Origin: Gerris lacustris
Taxonomy: Eukaryota; Arthropoda; Insecta; Hemiptera; Gerridae
Length of the DNA: 64,000 bases
Direction: 5' to 3'
NCBI GenBank assembly: GCA_951217055.1
Contig: CATNVA010000018.1
Location: 1,550,001-1,614,000, forward strand
Below, one piece after another: positions 1 to 12,015 of the stretch (positions are counted from its first letter, which is position 1; each line of letters begins with the position of its first letter). Under the pieces are notes generated by a model, which searched no databases, was not told the DNA's origin, and worked only from the letters and a program-made list of their open reading frames with translations. A program made the position numbers and the translations under genes.

Positions 1-775
1 CATGCTAGTAAAAAAGCATGCCAGTGGCGAGTTACTAGCATGTCAGTAGCTGGCATGCTGCAGACGCTGTGTACATTTGCCAGTGAAAAAGCATGCTAGT
101 ATCATCCGGATGATAGGTCTTGTGCGAGCTACTAGCACAAAAGACAATACACATTCCAGTCACAGTTCTAGTTTTGAAACAGGCACACGTTTTTTGCCTT
201 CTCTTAGCCGAAATAAATGATTAAATAATTGTATTTGATTTAATTAATTCTGATAGTTTTATTAATTGTGTTTTAATGTAGGTACATTATGAATCTAACG
301 GTGCGGAATGAAATTAACCAGATTGTTCAGTTACTTGGAAAGAACTGTTTTTTAAAACATTTGAAAAATAATAAAAAGACACAAAGAATGTGGGCAAAAG
401 ATTGGAAAGCTAGAAGGGAAATAAGAACATGGAGTGAGTCAGTGCCATACTTAATGAAGTGCAGTTCGGAGACGTCAATGGTTTTAGGAATCAATTGCGA
501 ATGCTTGTCAGATACCTGCAAAAGGAAGGAACGTAACTGAAGACTGAAAGGCTGTGGGAGACTCATGCCAGCTACTAGCAACCTTGCGCTGGAAGGCCTG
601 TTCATACATGCCTTATCAGTCCCCCCCCCCCCTCGACTTGTGCCACTGGCAAGACAAAAATCAAACCCCGTGCGATTTACTCGCATGCTATTTGATGTAT
701 ACACATAGTAGCACTCCTCTGCGAGCTACTCATATGTTTTTGAGCGGGTAACTTAGCATGTGTATTTCCGCCTTT
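1..775 (+). mobile_element. PIF/Harbinger-type element, right part
   Basis: The right end reads GCATGTGTATTTCCGCCTTT at about 756-775. It matches the right terminal repeat of the short element at 21197-21398, whose two ends form an inverted repeat. The left end lies outside the window or is degraded. The body is dense in GCATGC and CTAGCATG motifs and includes a transposase-like coding fragment. Family assignment is inference from the terminal repeat plus that fragment. Confidence 0.5.
289..536 (+). pseudogene. Harbinger transposase N-terminal fragment
   Basis: Two frames joined by one frameshift near 463 read like the N-terminal region of Harbinger transposases or HARBI1-like nucleases. A tryptophan-rich basic block (RMWAKDWKARRE) is followed in the next frame by GFRNQLRML, matching the usual W-x-R...D-x-x-x-FRNxLRM pattern of that family. 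The reading stops at a TAA at 534-536, so the DDE nuclease domain is absent and no activity is expected. It lies inside the element ending at 775. It could be a chance resemblance because only short motifs match; a profile search against Harbinger transposases would decide. Confidence 0.45.
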
Positions 776-1756
776 CAACTCTTGGTTCTTTACTTGATCT
801 GGTCTTGAAGCTTCATTGATCTTGAGTCTTGCTAAGACCCATTCCACTAAAAGATCACCTAGACTGCTCTCTGCCTTATCGTTGATAAATTCTTTTTGTT
901 AGTTAATTGAGTATAGATCTGAGTAGTACTCAGCAATGACATTTAACCCTGCACTTATAACACTACGTCTCTGAGGCGTACATGCTGACTATAGTTGATA
1001 GCTCTCGGTGCGCAAGCGTGCCAGCCATTAGTCCTTCAGGTACCACTGTTTAATTAACCTTCAGATTGCGTCAAAGTTGGGTCTTTGCTGTGCTTTTATA
1101 TATTAGTAATTTACCATTTCTTTTAGTTTACTGTGCCTCAGGGGCTCTATCGAGCCTAACCTTATCGCGCTTGTTGCCTTTAATTGGCTTTTTTTATTGA
1201 TCCTAAAATTTGATTATTAAATATTATATTGCCATATTTATAAAAATGTGTACTTTATTTTTATATCTATTCATTAGATTATCATAGTATAAGTAAAGAT
1301 TTAAATGCAGCAGGTGCTAGTGAGGAAAAATGTAAAATGTATATTTTGACCTGCTCTTTTCAGGTTAAAGGGTCAGTTTGGTAATCATTTTCTCCCTAAC
1401 GAGCACCTTTTAACCATTTTATTAGAAATGTTTCAAGTTTATGATTTTATCAGCATTTAAATCTTTTTTTTTTTTTAAACAAATTCTTTATTGGCATAAG
1501 TAACAAAATTTAAATCTTAAACGGGTATAAGTTGGTCTAATTTTAATTTACGTCTGAGAGGCGTAGTGTTAGAAATAATTGACTAGTAGACAGTGTTAGT
1601 AAGGCAGGGTTAAGGTCTCTTCTGTTTCCCTCTTTACCTTTTCTTCTCTGTCTTTCATGGCTATCATTTGTCTATTCCCTGTCGCTTGATTCTTCCAGTA
1701 GTTTCTTAAACCTACTTCTCTCTCGAGGGTTTTTTCTAGATCTTTTACTTTCTTAG
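776..1756. other. gene-free AT-rich stretch
   Basis: No coding frame is recognised. An imperfect inverted pair lies at about 947-980 and 1549-1606, each including an ACTACGYCTCTSAGRCGT-like string, so a decayed foldback element of about 660 bp is possible. Nothing else is supported. Confidence 0.3.
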
Positions 1757-1996
1757 AGTACTAGACGGTTAGGACAACCCACTAGTTGGAACCTAGCAAT
1801 TAGGCCATCTTTTAAGCCCATTTTACTAGCCCCATAGTAGAGTTCCAGCCACTTCATACATCATACCTCTGTACGTTGTACTGCTAAAGCGAGTATGATG
1901 TGATCATTAGTGAGCAGTGAGCCATATAAATCAAAGCATCACAGTGAGGGATCGAACCCACGACCTCGTTCTACCCTTGATTCAGTGATGTGCCGG
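1757..1996 (-). repeat. tRNA-derived SINE, diverged copy
   Basis: This is homologous in order to the complete SINE at 17782-18537. Both share the block with GGTTAGGACAACCCAC-like sequence and a GTATGATGTGRTCATTAGT segment. On the minus strand the pol III B box GGTTCGATCCC is present near 1949-1960, but the A box and the tRNA-like head are altered. It is shorter because the central part is missing. Confidence 0.6.
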
Positions 1997-2689
1997 GTAG
2001 AAGTGGTGTAAGTAATTTAATCCACACGGCTTACCTTAACTCCAATCCTTTAGTTTTCCTCCTAGGGTGGGAAAACACTATTGTGCATTTGCCCTGAATG
2101 AACATGCGTTCACCCCGCATTGTCCCAGTGGACAATGCGACTTTGGAATGCACATCAGGCAAATTGTTTTCAAAGTTACAAATTTGTCTCACTGTCTTTT
2201 CTGAATGATTATATTTTGCTCTCACTTTTGGGATTCGTCAGGCTCGTAACAATCCTGTCTTTTAGTCTCAGTTGCCAATTAAAAATTTGTTTGCATAAAT
2301 AAAGAAATTTTTTTAAACATTAACTGTAAAATTATTTAAAAAATATAGATACATAAATATTAAATGCAAGCTATATATTGATTGCTTGGGAGAGGCTTAC
2401 AAGTCCCTCTCTTGCCGCCAGTAGGAGAAATTAATATTAAAATAAGTAATTGTTTTATAAACATTTTAAACTTAATGTTTTTATAAATTACTAAATTTTA
2501 TTTCAAAAAATTATCGGATATATCAATAATAATCTCCCCAATTGACTGCTTTCAAGAAACTTTTTGAAATTGTCTCTCCAAAGCAAATATATTATTCTTT
2601 TAAAAAAAAATTAATGTTAATGTTACATACAATTATTAAATTTACAAAAAAAATGTTTTATTGACTCATTTAACAAAAATACAGGATTT

Positions 2690-2760
2690 TTATGAGCCTG
2701 AAGAAGCCCAAACCAAACGTGAGGGTGAAATATAGCGGTTCAGAAGATAATATGTGAATT
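2690..2760 (+). repeat. hammerhead-like repeat terminus (weak)
   Basis: CCTGAAGAAGCCC is followed by GGGTGAAAT, resembling the CUGANGA...GAAA core found in terminal repeats of Penelope-like elements and some SINE-like elements. No partner repeat is seen nearby, so this is a weak call. The flanking 2000-2690 is AT-rich with no recognised gene. Confidence 0.25.
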
Positions 2761-3119
2761 TTATTTTAGCTTATTCAAAAATAAACCCTAATATAAAAAA
2801 AGGTCAACCACACATCAAGAAATATTAAGAAATTAAGGGTTCAAAACTACAAAAAAGAAAATAATAAGAACAATTTTTTTTTAATAAGTCTTATTCATCA
2901 TCATCGGATATGAGGTGATTTTTATAGGACTCAAAGTCACTATGAGGCATTTTAATTATCCTGAGGAAATTTTATTATTCCAACATAGGTACTATCATGA
3001 TAAAAAAAAAATATATTTAAAGAAGTAAGAAGTAATAAAACTGTGGAGAGAGAAAAGAAACGATAACAAATAAGGTTATAGTTGAACATTAGTAGTAGTG
3101 TAACCTACACGCCTCCGTC

Positions 3120-3325
3120 TACTAGTATTAGTAGTTCTCATCAAGTTCCTGCTTCAGTTCGGGAACTGTTTTCACAGTTCTAGAACTGTCTCAGAACAGT
3201 TTGACTTTTTGTTGGAACGCGGGGCTATAAGTTCCAGAACCGTGTTAGAACGGACTTTGATAGTGCGCATGATCCAGACAGTTCTAGAACTGACCGAGGC
3301 TCTGTTGGAACAAACCTGCTATCTT
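3120..3325. repeat. palindrome-rich remnant, possible MITE relative
   Basis: It contains two copies of CAGTTCTAGAACTG and ends with TGTTGGAACAAACCTG at about 3302-3317, close to the right terminal repeat of the MITE at 5616-6084. The left end is not recognisable. The following 3326-4364 is AT-rich with no recognised gene. Confidence 0.35.
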
Positions 3326-4364
3326 TAGTTCACCTTCCTCTATTCTAGACTTCTAGACTATTTTCAATTGTTTCGTTAAGTTTCAGTGGTGACATCATGT
3401 ACAGTACATCCTTTACCTACAATTACAGTAGTATCCAAGCAATTTATTTAATGAGACTTAATTATTAAATTGTATTGTGCTTTAAGACTAACTATAAATT
3501 TATATCATACTTATTTTATAAAAATTGATTAAAATAAATTATTTTTTTAAATTTAATTGTTAAGAATAATTCTCATTTCTTGCAAATTTACTAAAAATAT
3601 ATTTTTTTTAAATAAATTTTTAAAATATAGTCTAATATTCTTTATTCGTATACCCTATTCCCACTATGAAACTGTTTCAAGTCGATTGAATTCAGTCGAT
3701 TGTTTTTTCCCGAATCAACTTATACATTCAATTGTTTTTTCTAGTCGGTTGTCCCAATTCTAATAATAATGCTGCAACATAAAAATGAAACATAAATCAA
3801 TTGTGGTTCTCAAGGTGTATAAATTTTCCTCTGCACTCTAGTACAAGTCCACCATCCTCTACACTGACCCCTGAAAATAATATTTTTCTTGAGTAAAATT
3901 CTCCAATAAGTTTCAAATAAAATTAAAACAATACTGATACGACTTGTCAAAGCAAAAGATTTAGAGGTATCCTCAGTTGTAGTATTTAAGTGATGATAGT
4001 AAAATTACATAGGTTCTATTCCACAAAATAAAACATTATAAAATCATTTCCTTTTTTATTATTTTTTATTTAATACTCTGATCATTGTTACAAAAAAATT
4101 TCAATTCTCTTTGCAATTTGCTTTTGAGTTTTGATAGACTGCCATCAATTTAACGTTCAAAGGATGTCTGCTTCCTTGTCCGTTCAAAAATCGAAAGATT
4201 TCTTCAATTCCATGTGGCTTTCAAGAAACTTCATCTCACACTTGGCTGCTTTCCCAGCTCCTATAAATGAAGAAGAAGAAATTGACAATGAGATAGCAGC
4301 AATGCATACAATAATTTATATATTTATATTTGAAAAAAACTTTGTTCTCATTTTCCTTGCGATA

Positions 4365-4519
4365 TATCTTTTAGAAACAATACAGAATATATCTTTATGG
4401 ACAAAACTAATTCATACAAATAAGTATGTAAATAAATGTACATGATCACAACGTTTTGAAAGGCTCATTTTTCGTTTAAAAATTAAAATTAAAACAAAAC
4501 AAATCATCTTCTCACTTCG
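4365..4519 (+). repeat. direct repeat, copy 1
   Basis: About 150 bp, nearly identical to 6245-6402 in the same orientation (shared core ACAATACAGAATATATCTTT). The two copies bracket the inverted-repeat unit at 4520-5360 and the MITE at 5616-6084. Confidence 0.8.
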
Positions 4520-5360
4520 ATGAGAAATTAGATGGCTAATAAGGTGTAAAAAATAAAGAAAATCACTATTTTATTTGAGAAACGTTTCGACCAATTATTT
4601 AGGTCATCTTCAGGCTTGTTTATATTCTAAAATTCAAACAAACGTATATAACATTAATTCACGGTAAATATAATTAATAGAGAGATATTATTAATATAAT
4701 AGTGGGATTAGAAGGATATGGCAGAATTTATAATGAATAATTATTCATTATAAATTCTGACATATCCTTCTAATCCCCCTGAAATCAAGTTTTAATTTTA
4801 ATTAAGAATCTCTGTATAATAAGATGAATCTCCTCGATGAATAGTTATTATGAAGATCACATATATACGGCTTTTTGATAATTGTCTTTGTAGTTATTGT
4901 TATTATATGTTTTTTAGAATGTTATAAACTGTTACTAGTTTTGTTTAATATTTTAATTTATATTTATACTAACTTTTACTGGTTACTTCGATGTCGGTTA
5001 TTATACCAAGGTTATACGGTTAAACTTTTTAATTTTAATTTAAAACAAATATATATATATTTTCAAAACCCTCTCTTATGGAGATAGTATATTATATTAT
5101 AATTACACAATAGTGACGCATGTAAGTATATTATTTACTAATTGCAAATCTTAATTAAAACTTGATTTTAGTGGGATCAGATGGATATGTCAAAATGTAT
5201 TAAGAATAATTATGATGACCTTGAATTAATGTTATATATGTTAGTTTGAATTTTAGAATAAAACAAGACTGAAGATAACATTAATAATTGGACGAAAAGT
5301 TTCTTAAATTAAATAGTGATTTTCTTAATTTTCTACACCTTATTAGCCATTTAATTCCCC
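4520..5360. mobile_element. inverted-terminal-repeat unit with hammerhead-like ends
   Basis: The first about 120 bp (4520-4640) and the last about 120 bp (5240-5360) are inverted copies. Each arm carries a CTGAAGA box and a GAAA box separated by a short stem-loop: 5269-5299 on the plus strand, 4584-4612 on the minus strand. This is the arrangement of the hammerhead ribozyme core in terminal repeats of Penelope-like elements. No nuclease or RT coding sequence remains between the arms. Assignment to a Penelope-like group is inference. Confidence 0.5.
4704..4777. repeat. 37-bp-armed palindrome
   Basis: 4704-4740 and 4741-4777 are reverse complements with one mismatch and no spacer. A diverged relative of one arm lies near 5173-5205. 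It sits inside the inverted-repeat unit at 4520-5360 and could extrude as a cruciform. Confidence 0.85.
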
Positions 5361-5615
5361 TTTTATTGATCTACGAGGGAGTATTAACTAATTAATAATA
5401 TTATTGTGGTTGATGGAGGGGGAGGGGCCTAAATGAACTAACAATGTGTGTGAGTAGGGCAGAAGAATTACATATCGAAGGCTAAGATGTGATTACTCGT
5501 ATCTTCAAAATGTCAGGTTTACAGGAGGAACCAGAAACTATTATGAAAAGGAGGAAGTAACACTCAAAACAAAATCTCACACGAGACTGTGTATATTATA
5601 AACACTGAGTGATTA

Positions 5616-6084
5616 TAGGTTTGTTCCAACCATGCATTGTACCATCCGCGGGATCGTCACGGGCATGCGCAATGGATAAAAGCCGTTCCAAGCTGACTTG
5701 TGACAGTGTTTCGTACCGTCTACAAAACTGTTCCAACCCCAGCAGGGATCGTTTGCGAACCGTTCACTGTACCGTCCAAACAATCCTCTGGCAATACCAT
5801 GAACTGGTTTGTTTGACATGCGCAGTTATGTCAATTGTCACAAACATCAACAGGAAGATTTCCTAACTATTAGGTTTACTTGAATGTTTTTAATACAGTG
5901 CGAATTATAGTCCTACGGGTGTAGGAATATGAGTGTGTAGGAATGGAACGGGTGTTCCATCCTGAAATGATTTTATTACTGTACTATGTTAGCGCATGCG
6001 TGTAAAATCAGTCCTAAACGATTCCCGAACGATCCGCGGGACGATACAAAGTACGGTACAAATTAGGAGGTTGGAACAAACCTA
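5616..6084. mobile_element. MITE with TA target duplication
   Basis: Perfect terminal inverted repeats GGTTTGTTCCAACC at 5618-5631 and its complement at 6069-6082 are each flanked by TA, as expected for a TA-targeting superfamily such as Tc1/mariner. The interior is rich in CGCGGG and GCATGCGC blocks that partly mirror each other. No transposase is encoded, so it is non-autonomous. Confidence 0.7.
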
Positions 6085-6244
6085 ATGACACTTTAGAAAT
6101 ATTTCAATTGCAATATACATAATTTTGCATGTAATTTATTCTAATTGAAAGTTTTCTTATGTGGACTTGAGAGATTTTCTTATGTAAAATTAAAAAGGAC
6201 TTTCATTCCAACCAACACCTAACTCTACGTAATTTATTCTAATT

Positions 6245-6402
6245 TTATCTTTTAGAGACAATACAGAATATATCTTTATGGACAAAACTAATTCATACAA
6301 ATAAGTATGTAAATAAATGTACATGATCACAACGTTTCAAAAGGCTCATTTTTCGTTTAAAAGTTAAAATAAAAACAAATCAAATTATCTACTCACTTCG
6401 AT
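6245..6402 (+). repeat. direct repeat, copy 2
   Basis: Second copy of the segment at 4365-4519, differing at a handful of positions. Confidence 0.8.
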
Positions 6403-7690
6403 AATAAAAGTACACGATATGAACTACGAGAACAAATATCAACTAAACACTTTCTGAGATAATTTTTTTGACTAAGGATTATCAACTCTTCTATGTACAA
6501 ATCACAAAGATAATATACTCTTACAAATTCACTGTTTCACATGAGCGATAAATATGATATAATTATAATAGTGTCTGAACTCAAATAATATCCTACATCT
6601 TTATTATTGTTTTTGTCCCGGAGGTTTCACTTATAAGAAAACATGAGCAGGTTAAAACTTCAATTATAAGACCAAAAATTGTGTTACCTTTTATTTTTAT
6701 ATTCATGAAAACCATGTGAAACTTCAATAGATAAGAAAGTTATATCTTGAATCGCGATGTTATTATTTTTATTTACTTATTAAAATCTAGTATGGATCTT
6801 TAATATTAAAATACTAAAACGTTTACACTGGTTGCTTTTATAATAACATATATATTATTAATTTCATCATTCGGTTTTGTAATTTGTTATATTAGGTTTA
6901 TTTAATATACTATATTTATTTATATATATTTATTATGATACATTTTAATGAGTTCTGCCCAAAATTTGTGCAATGATATATATAACTCTAATGAAAAACT
7001 AAATCATTCAAAAACGAAAACATCAATTAATCAATACATCGTTTAGATCTTTAAATCCAGATGAATTAAATCCTGAAAATTAATATTCTACTTTCATAAA
7101 TGTGTTTCATATATGTGTATATTTAAAAACATACAAGGATTAAGAAAACAAAACGACTTACCTTTAACATTATCCATAAATTAGTTTGCTTGACATATAA
7201 AAGTAAGTTCAACACAAAACACTTGTAACTACTTTAAAGTTTTTTCGTAACACAACCACACGTAATGACGGAATACACGTTATACAGTTACAAACTAAAT
7301 GCACTTTAGAATAAGTTAGGAAAAATAAAATCGCAGAAAAAGAGTTCACACTGAAAAACTAGACTAATATGACCGACAGTGAGGACTCCCAAGAATAAAA
7401 AGACTGTACAAGTGTACAGGTGCAAAAGGCACCTTTCTGTCTATCTCTCTCTCTCTACTGGGTAGTAGACAAGGAAGCCTATTGTAGTTAAGTCTGGCAA
7501 CATTGCACAGTATACTCCTGATTCTTTATTTCGGGAGAAATCAGAATCTTTGAACATTCTATTATCTAGATTCTACTTTGTATGAAAGTTAAAGAAATTG
7601 AGCCTAAAGGTGCATTTTTGAAAGATTTTTATGAAAGGTGCTATTAAATAGCAAAATAAGGCAAAATGATCCCATATTATGCCGAGTTTC

Positions 7691-7692
<2 letters not shown>
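6403..7692. other. gene-free AT-rich stretch
   Basis: No coding frame, terminal repeat or RNA gene is recognised. A short CT-rich run occurs at about 7440-7455. Confidence 0.5.
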
Positions 7693-7774
<82 letters not shown>

Positions 7775-7783
7775 TATATATAT
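7693..7783. repeat. (TA)n microsatellite
   Basis: About 90 bp of nearly uninterrupted TA. It creates artificial Ile-Tyr frames on both strands. Confidence 0.95.
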
Positions 7784-8115
7784 GACGAAGTGTTCAACCC
7801 CAAAAAAATCGCTCACCCTTAAAAGCCCCTTTAATTCTAATAAAAGGCTTCCAAAAGATCGTTCTCCTGACAGTAACCTAAACAAAAAACCAGCTATGTC
7901 CGAAGTAACTGTTGGAAAAATAAGTGTCAAAGATTTAATCGAAACTTTGAAAGGAAGCTTAGGTAGCTACTAAAGAAGATATTCAGAGAATTCTGGGCAA
8001 AGTATAAAAAAAGTCTCCCAGGACACAGAAATGCTTAAAACTGAGTTTGCTCTTGTAAAAGCGGCAGAAGTCGAAACGCGGAAAAAAATAACACCTAGAA
8101 AACAGGACAAGGAGA
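7784..8115 (+). pseudogene. LINE ORF1 N-terminal fragment
   Basis: A charged stretch contains ISVKDLIETLKGSL, followed after a frameshift by DTEMLKTEFALVKAAEVETR. It looks like the coiled-coil N-terminal region of ORF1 proteins of insect non-LTR elements, in which this part precedes the LQQYSR-containing domain seen at 34951-35477. ORF1 proteins bind element RNA. The fragment is interrupted by stops at about 7971 and 8118 and abuts the microsatellite. It may be the missing N-terminal portion of the same family as 34951-35477, but the two pieces are 27 kb apart and on opposite strands. Confidence 0.45.
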
Positions 8116-8343
8116 AATAATTTAAATTTATTTTATGGTATTTCTACTCAGCAATGATTATTTGACTTCAATCCTAAATCGATTCACCCGGGACATACAG
8201 GAAATTGACTCTGGAAGTATTTATAACAATAGTGACCATCCACTATTATTAAAGGATATATCAGAGAAAATATATCAGTCATTGTTACGGCCATTTAGTT
8301 TTTAGGTTTTAATTTTTTTTTTCGTAGTCTTTAATAATTATTT

Positions 8344-8912
8344 TGCTTCCGAGCTTACCGAAGGTAACGGAAGTATTGTGTTCACTTTTGAGAACGAAAA
8401 ACTTTTATGCCTCCGATTTTAAAAATTCCAAGACAGAAATCCGTTTCAGACATCAGGGAACATTTTTGGTCTCGTGTCTGTCTGTCTGTTGGTCTGTGTG
8501 TCCGCGAATTATGAAACGTGCACGATAACTTGAGTAAATGTCGACCGATTTTGATGAAATTTGGTAGACATGTTCATTTTACCAATGCCCAGGACGAGTT
8601 CGTTGGACAACGTTATCTGTCCAAGCGTTCACGAGCAACGATCGCGTAAACGTGAACTTCAAATTTAAAATTAGAATTTTAGGTCGGGGAAATAATCTAA
8701 CTTCATCTATTCAATGAAACAAAAATTTTTTTCAAATACAATTTTTTAGTAAAACCAACAGCGACACCGCTATGAAATGTTAATGATCGCTAAAACTATA
8801 AAAAGTTGTTACACAATAAACAATAAAGTAATATAACAATAATTTTAATGTTAATATATCAATAAAGTACATGATAGGATGCGAGGAAGCTATGTGCCAC
8901 ACCAATTGGCAG
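8344..8912 (+). mobile_element. hairpin/CTGT repeat, family T copy A
   Basis: It starts with a strong hairpin (GCTTCCG...TTACC/GGTAA...CGGAAGC, 8345-8374). A CTGT microsatellite follows near 8475, then a conserved body with GATTTTGATGAAATTTGG, and the end is GGATGCGAGGAAGC followed by CCAATTGGCAG. The start GCTTCCGAGC and the complement of the 3' GCGAGGAAGC form a subterminal inverted repeat. No protein is encoded. Other copies are at 12834, 15735 and 28501. Confidence 0.75.
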
Positions 8913-9358
8913 TCTATTTACTATGAACTATAGTATAGTGCAATTGTCAATAAAATAGGGGGTTGGTGTGCAAAAGATGAGGTAGTTCTAATTTTTTAAT
9001 ACGTTGTTAGTATAGGGACTGTTACTAGGAATCCAAGTTTCGACCTCGGCATGCGCAGGCGCGCCAGTAAGTAGCGAAAAAAAGTCGATTTTTTCGACTC
9101 TCTTCCTGTTTTTTTGGAATAACACAAAAGCTTTCAACTTTTCAACAAAATGTATTTCATCCTAATTTAAAGTAGAGTAAATTTGGAACAATTTGCTGCT
9201 CTGTACATCCTATAGTTTCCGAGATATGACACTACAAAAATTTATGAACCGTTATAATATAACAGTTACCAATGTTTCAGAAGGGTTACATGTTATACAC
9301 ATTTATAAAACACGTAAAAAAAAACTCAGTCAAAAGTAAATGTATTTCTTTAAATAGT
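8913..9358. other. gene-free stretch
   Basis: No gene is recognised. The part around 9030-9240 resembles in style the region 30720-30910 (both carry AAGTTTYCGACCTCG-like sequence and a block about surface sequence TTTCCGARATA), suggesting a decayed dispersed repeat. Confidence 0.35.
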
Positions 9359-9960
9359 TTTGGAACGAAGACACTTATGGCACGTTCTGAAGCCCGGGAG
9401 TGAATCCGAAGAAAAACCACCAAAATCACCGTCACAAAATAACCGTCACAAAATCACCGTCACGCAAAAAGCGTCACGCAGAAAGCGTCACAAAATCTAC
9501 GGATGACGATAACTTGTGTAAAAGTTGACCAACTTAAATGAAATTTGGTACATATGTTCATTTTACCAATGCCCAGGACAGGTTCGTTGGACAACGTTAT
9601 CCGTCCAAGCGTTCACGCGCAACGCTCGCGTAAACGTAAGCTTCAAATTTAAAATTGGAATTTTAGGACGGGAAAAATGTAACTTTTATAAATATTTTTT
9701 TTTTAGTAAAACGAACACCGACTCTGCTGTGAAGTGATAAAGATCGCTAAATTTATTAAAGCGGACCTAAACGTTTTAAATAAAGAAAACAACGTTTTTA
9801 CCGATATCTTACGTTCTAACGTAACGATTTTAATAAAACTTCATACACATTGTCTAACGTACAGTACAATTGAAACAGGCATGTAAAATTTCAACCTGAT
9901 ACAAGCAGCAGTTTCTTTACAGTTTATATTTTACAATTTTTAAAAGTTGATGTGTGAAGT
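9359..9960 (+). repeat. dispersed repeat, family E copy 1
   Basis: Its middle (9500-9680) is homologous to the body of family T, but both ends differ. It begins with repeated CGTCAC blocks and ends with TTACGTTCTAACGTAACG and further sequence. A second copy is split between 37135-37614 and 45716-45860 by an inserted LINE, and this copy shows the uninterrupted sequence ACCGATATCTTACGTTCT. Confidence 0.7.
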
Positions 9961-10235
9961 GTTGGGTTTGTAGTTAATATAGGTGGAATATTAAGATTGT
10001 AGAGTGATCCCCCCTCTACTAGTTCCTAGTTGCTTTCTCTGCAGGCTACCCTCTACTGTCTGTAACTCACCTGATCCCCGAAAATATCCAGCATAAAAAC
10101 TTAAAACTTTACGTATAACCAAACCAGGAAAATAGGGAAGCCCCAAAAAATCATCCCTTAAAAACTAGGGGATGAAGTTTAAGGAGTTGACAATTATTTG
10201 TTATCGGAAATGCATCATGTGAGGTGTTAAATAGA

Positions 10236-10890
10236 GCAAGGCCTCGTATACCTGACAGGTAGAGTTTCTCTCTTAGTATCTCATGTGAGATACTGTTAAA
10301 CGCCTTACTCAGATCGAGTGAAGCAACTGCAGTTGCTTCGTTATTTTCAAAAGAGTCATACACAGCATTAGTTATTATTTCTAAAGCATCTACCGTTGCC
10401 TTACCAGGTAAAAAGCCGAACTGATGTTCATGAAATATTGAATTTTTTTTTTTTTTATGAAAACGAGAAGACGGGTTTTAATTACTCTTTCATAAATCTT
10501 AGAAAGTACTGATACTAAAGATATAGGGCGGTAATTACCTATTTCATTACGACCTCCTTTTTTATAGATGGGAGTAATTTTGCTTAATTTAAGGCAGTTT
10601 GGAAAATATCCCAGGCTGATAGAGTTATTAATTATTTGACTAGAAGGAAAGGATATATAATTTGCAAGCTTTTTGATAAAGCAGTTACTCATATCATACA
10701 AGACATCTGGAGTTGTAGGATAGAGAAATATCGATTCCTTGACAGGTTTGAACTTGCTCTGGGGAGGCTGAATGTTTTGTTTAGTATTTTTGAGTGTTTC
10801 GTTAAGATCTGAGGCTATATTGGCAAAATAGTTGTTGAATTCATCGGAGGTAAAGTTTGATTGCATTTTATGACTAAGTGTAGGCTTTAT
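10236..10890 (-). pseudogene. LINE reverse transcriptase, N-terminal half
   Basis: The RT copies element RNA at the nicked target. The frame on 10866-10390 contains the linker to RT and fingers motifs ITPIYKKGGRN and NYRPISLVSVLSKIYERV. After a shift near 10390 it continues with EHQFGFLPGKATVDAL and palm motif A, SLDLSKAFNSISHEIL, ending at GIRGLALF. Motifs B and C are absent. The sequence beyond 10236 does not resemble RT. This belongs to the Jockey-type LINE radiation by motif spacing; the clade is not resolved. Confidence 0.8.
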
Positions 10891-11188
10891 TTCACTGTTA
10901 ATTAATTTTAAAATTTTCCTGCTGTCACCAATATTATTTTGTATGAAATTAGATGTTGCTTCAATTTTGCATGCCTTAAGTCTAGTTTTATAACATTTTC
11001 TGAAAAGAGAAATACGTTTTTTGATTCTTGGATCGTTTAATCCTTTGTTTAAAGATGTAAGCTCAATAAGTTGATTTTTTATTTCCTTTAATTCATTGCT
11101 ATGAAATTTAATGTTACTATTTTGGGTAGTGACTGTTTTTTGTTTTAACAGGAAAAGAACACTTTAAAGTTTCAATAAATGTTTTCCA

Positions 11189-11820
11189 TTAGTCTTCAAT
11201 GTCATCAGTAGAGTTACTTGATGGCCAGAGAGTTTTATTTTGTAGGTAATTTAACATATGTATACTTTCTTCCAAAATAAAGCGACTAGATAAAGTTTTT
11301 TTATTTGAAACTTTTTTTTTAGATTTTTCCAGTATTTTACATGTAAGTCCGAGGTGATCTGAGAATTGATATTTAAATATTGAAGCACTAGAGGTAGCGT
11401 TTGTAAAAATATTGTCGAGGCACCTCTGACTTGCCGGTCTTGTTACTTCACGAAAGAGAGGTTTTAAACCAAAAGCTGACATAGTATTTAAAACTTTAAG
11501 AGTTTCTGGATGTCCCTAATCAAGAAAATTAACATTATAGTCTGCAGCGACATAGATCTTTTTGTTCTTGTTTTTAAGAGCAAATTCTAACGGCTTACCT
11601 AGAAGTTCATTGAATTCATCAATATTAGTGTCTGGAGATCTATAAAGACTTAGGATGACCGAGTCTTTAAATTTAATTGCAACTGCTTCAAATACTCTCT
11701 CTTGCGATAAGTTATAAATTTCTTCAATCACTGTAGGTTGCTCTATGTTCTTGTGACAATATATTGCCACTCCACTATGGGCATTTTCAGTTCGACAAAA
11801 GTCTGAAGCTAAAACAAAGT
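11189..11820 (-). pseudogene. LINE AP endonuclease fragments
   Basis: Two frames, 11770-11516 and 11482-11189, carry parts of an APE-type endonuclease that nicks target DNA. IYCHKNIEQP is followed by LSLYRSPDTNIDEF, a degraded GD-N motif (AADYNVNFLD), and then LDNIFTN and SDHLGLTC, the IDxI and SDH catalytic motifs. A stop and frameshift near 11500 separate them. It lies between ORF1 and the RT of the same element, in normal LINE order. Confidence 0.75.
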
Positions 11821-12015
11821 TTTGTGGTATATAGAGGTCTAATTGTTCTTGTTTAAGCCAGGTTTCCGCTAAGCATATGATCTTAACATTAGTTTCGCTT
11901 TTTAATACATGATCTAGTTCAAGCAGACTACTCTTTAGGGAGCAAATGTCATTAAATATTAATTCATTCGTACCTGGGTTACTTAGATTATCCGAGTTAT
12001 TTGTTCTGTCATTGG

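Noticed and set aside
7604..7973. Open frames of about 110 codons on both strands through 7693-7783
   Set aside because: Most of their length is Ile-Tyr repeats made by the TA microsatellite. Only the part after 7784 has independent coding character.
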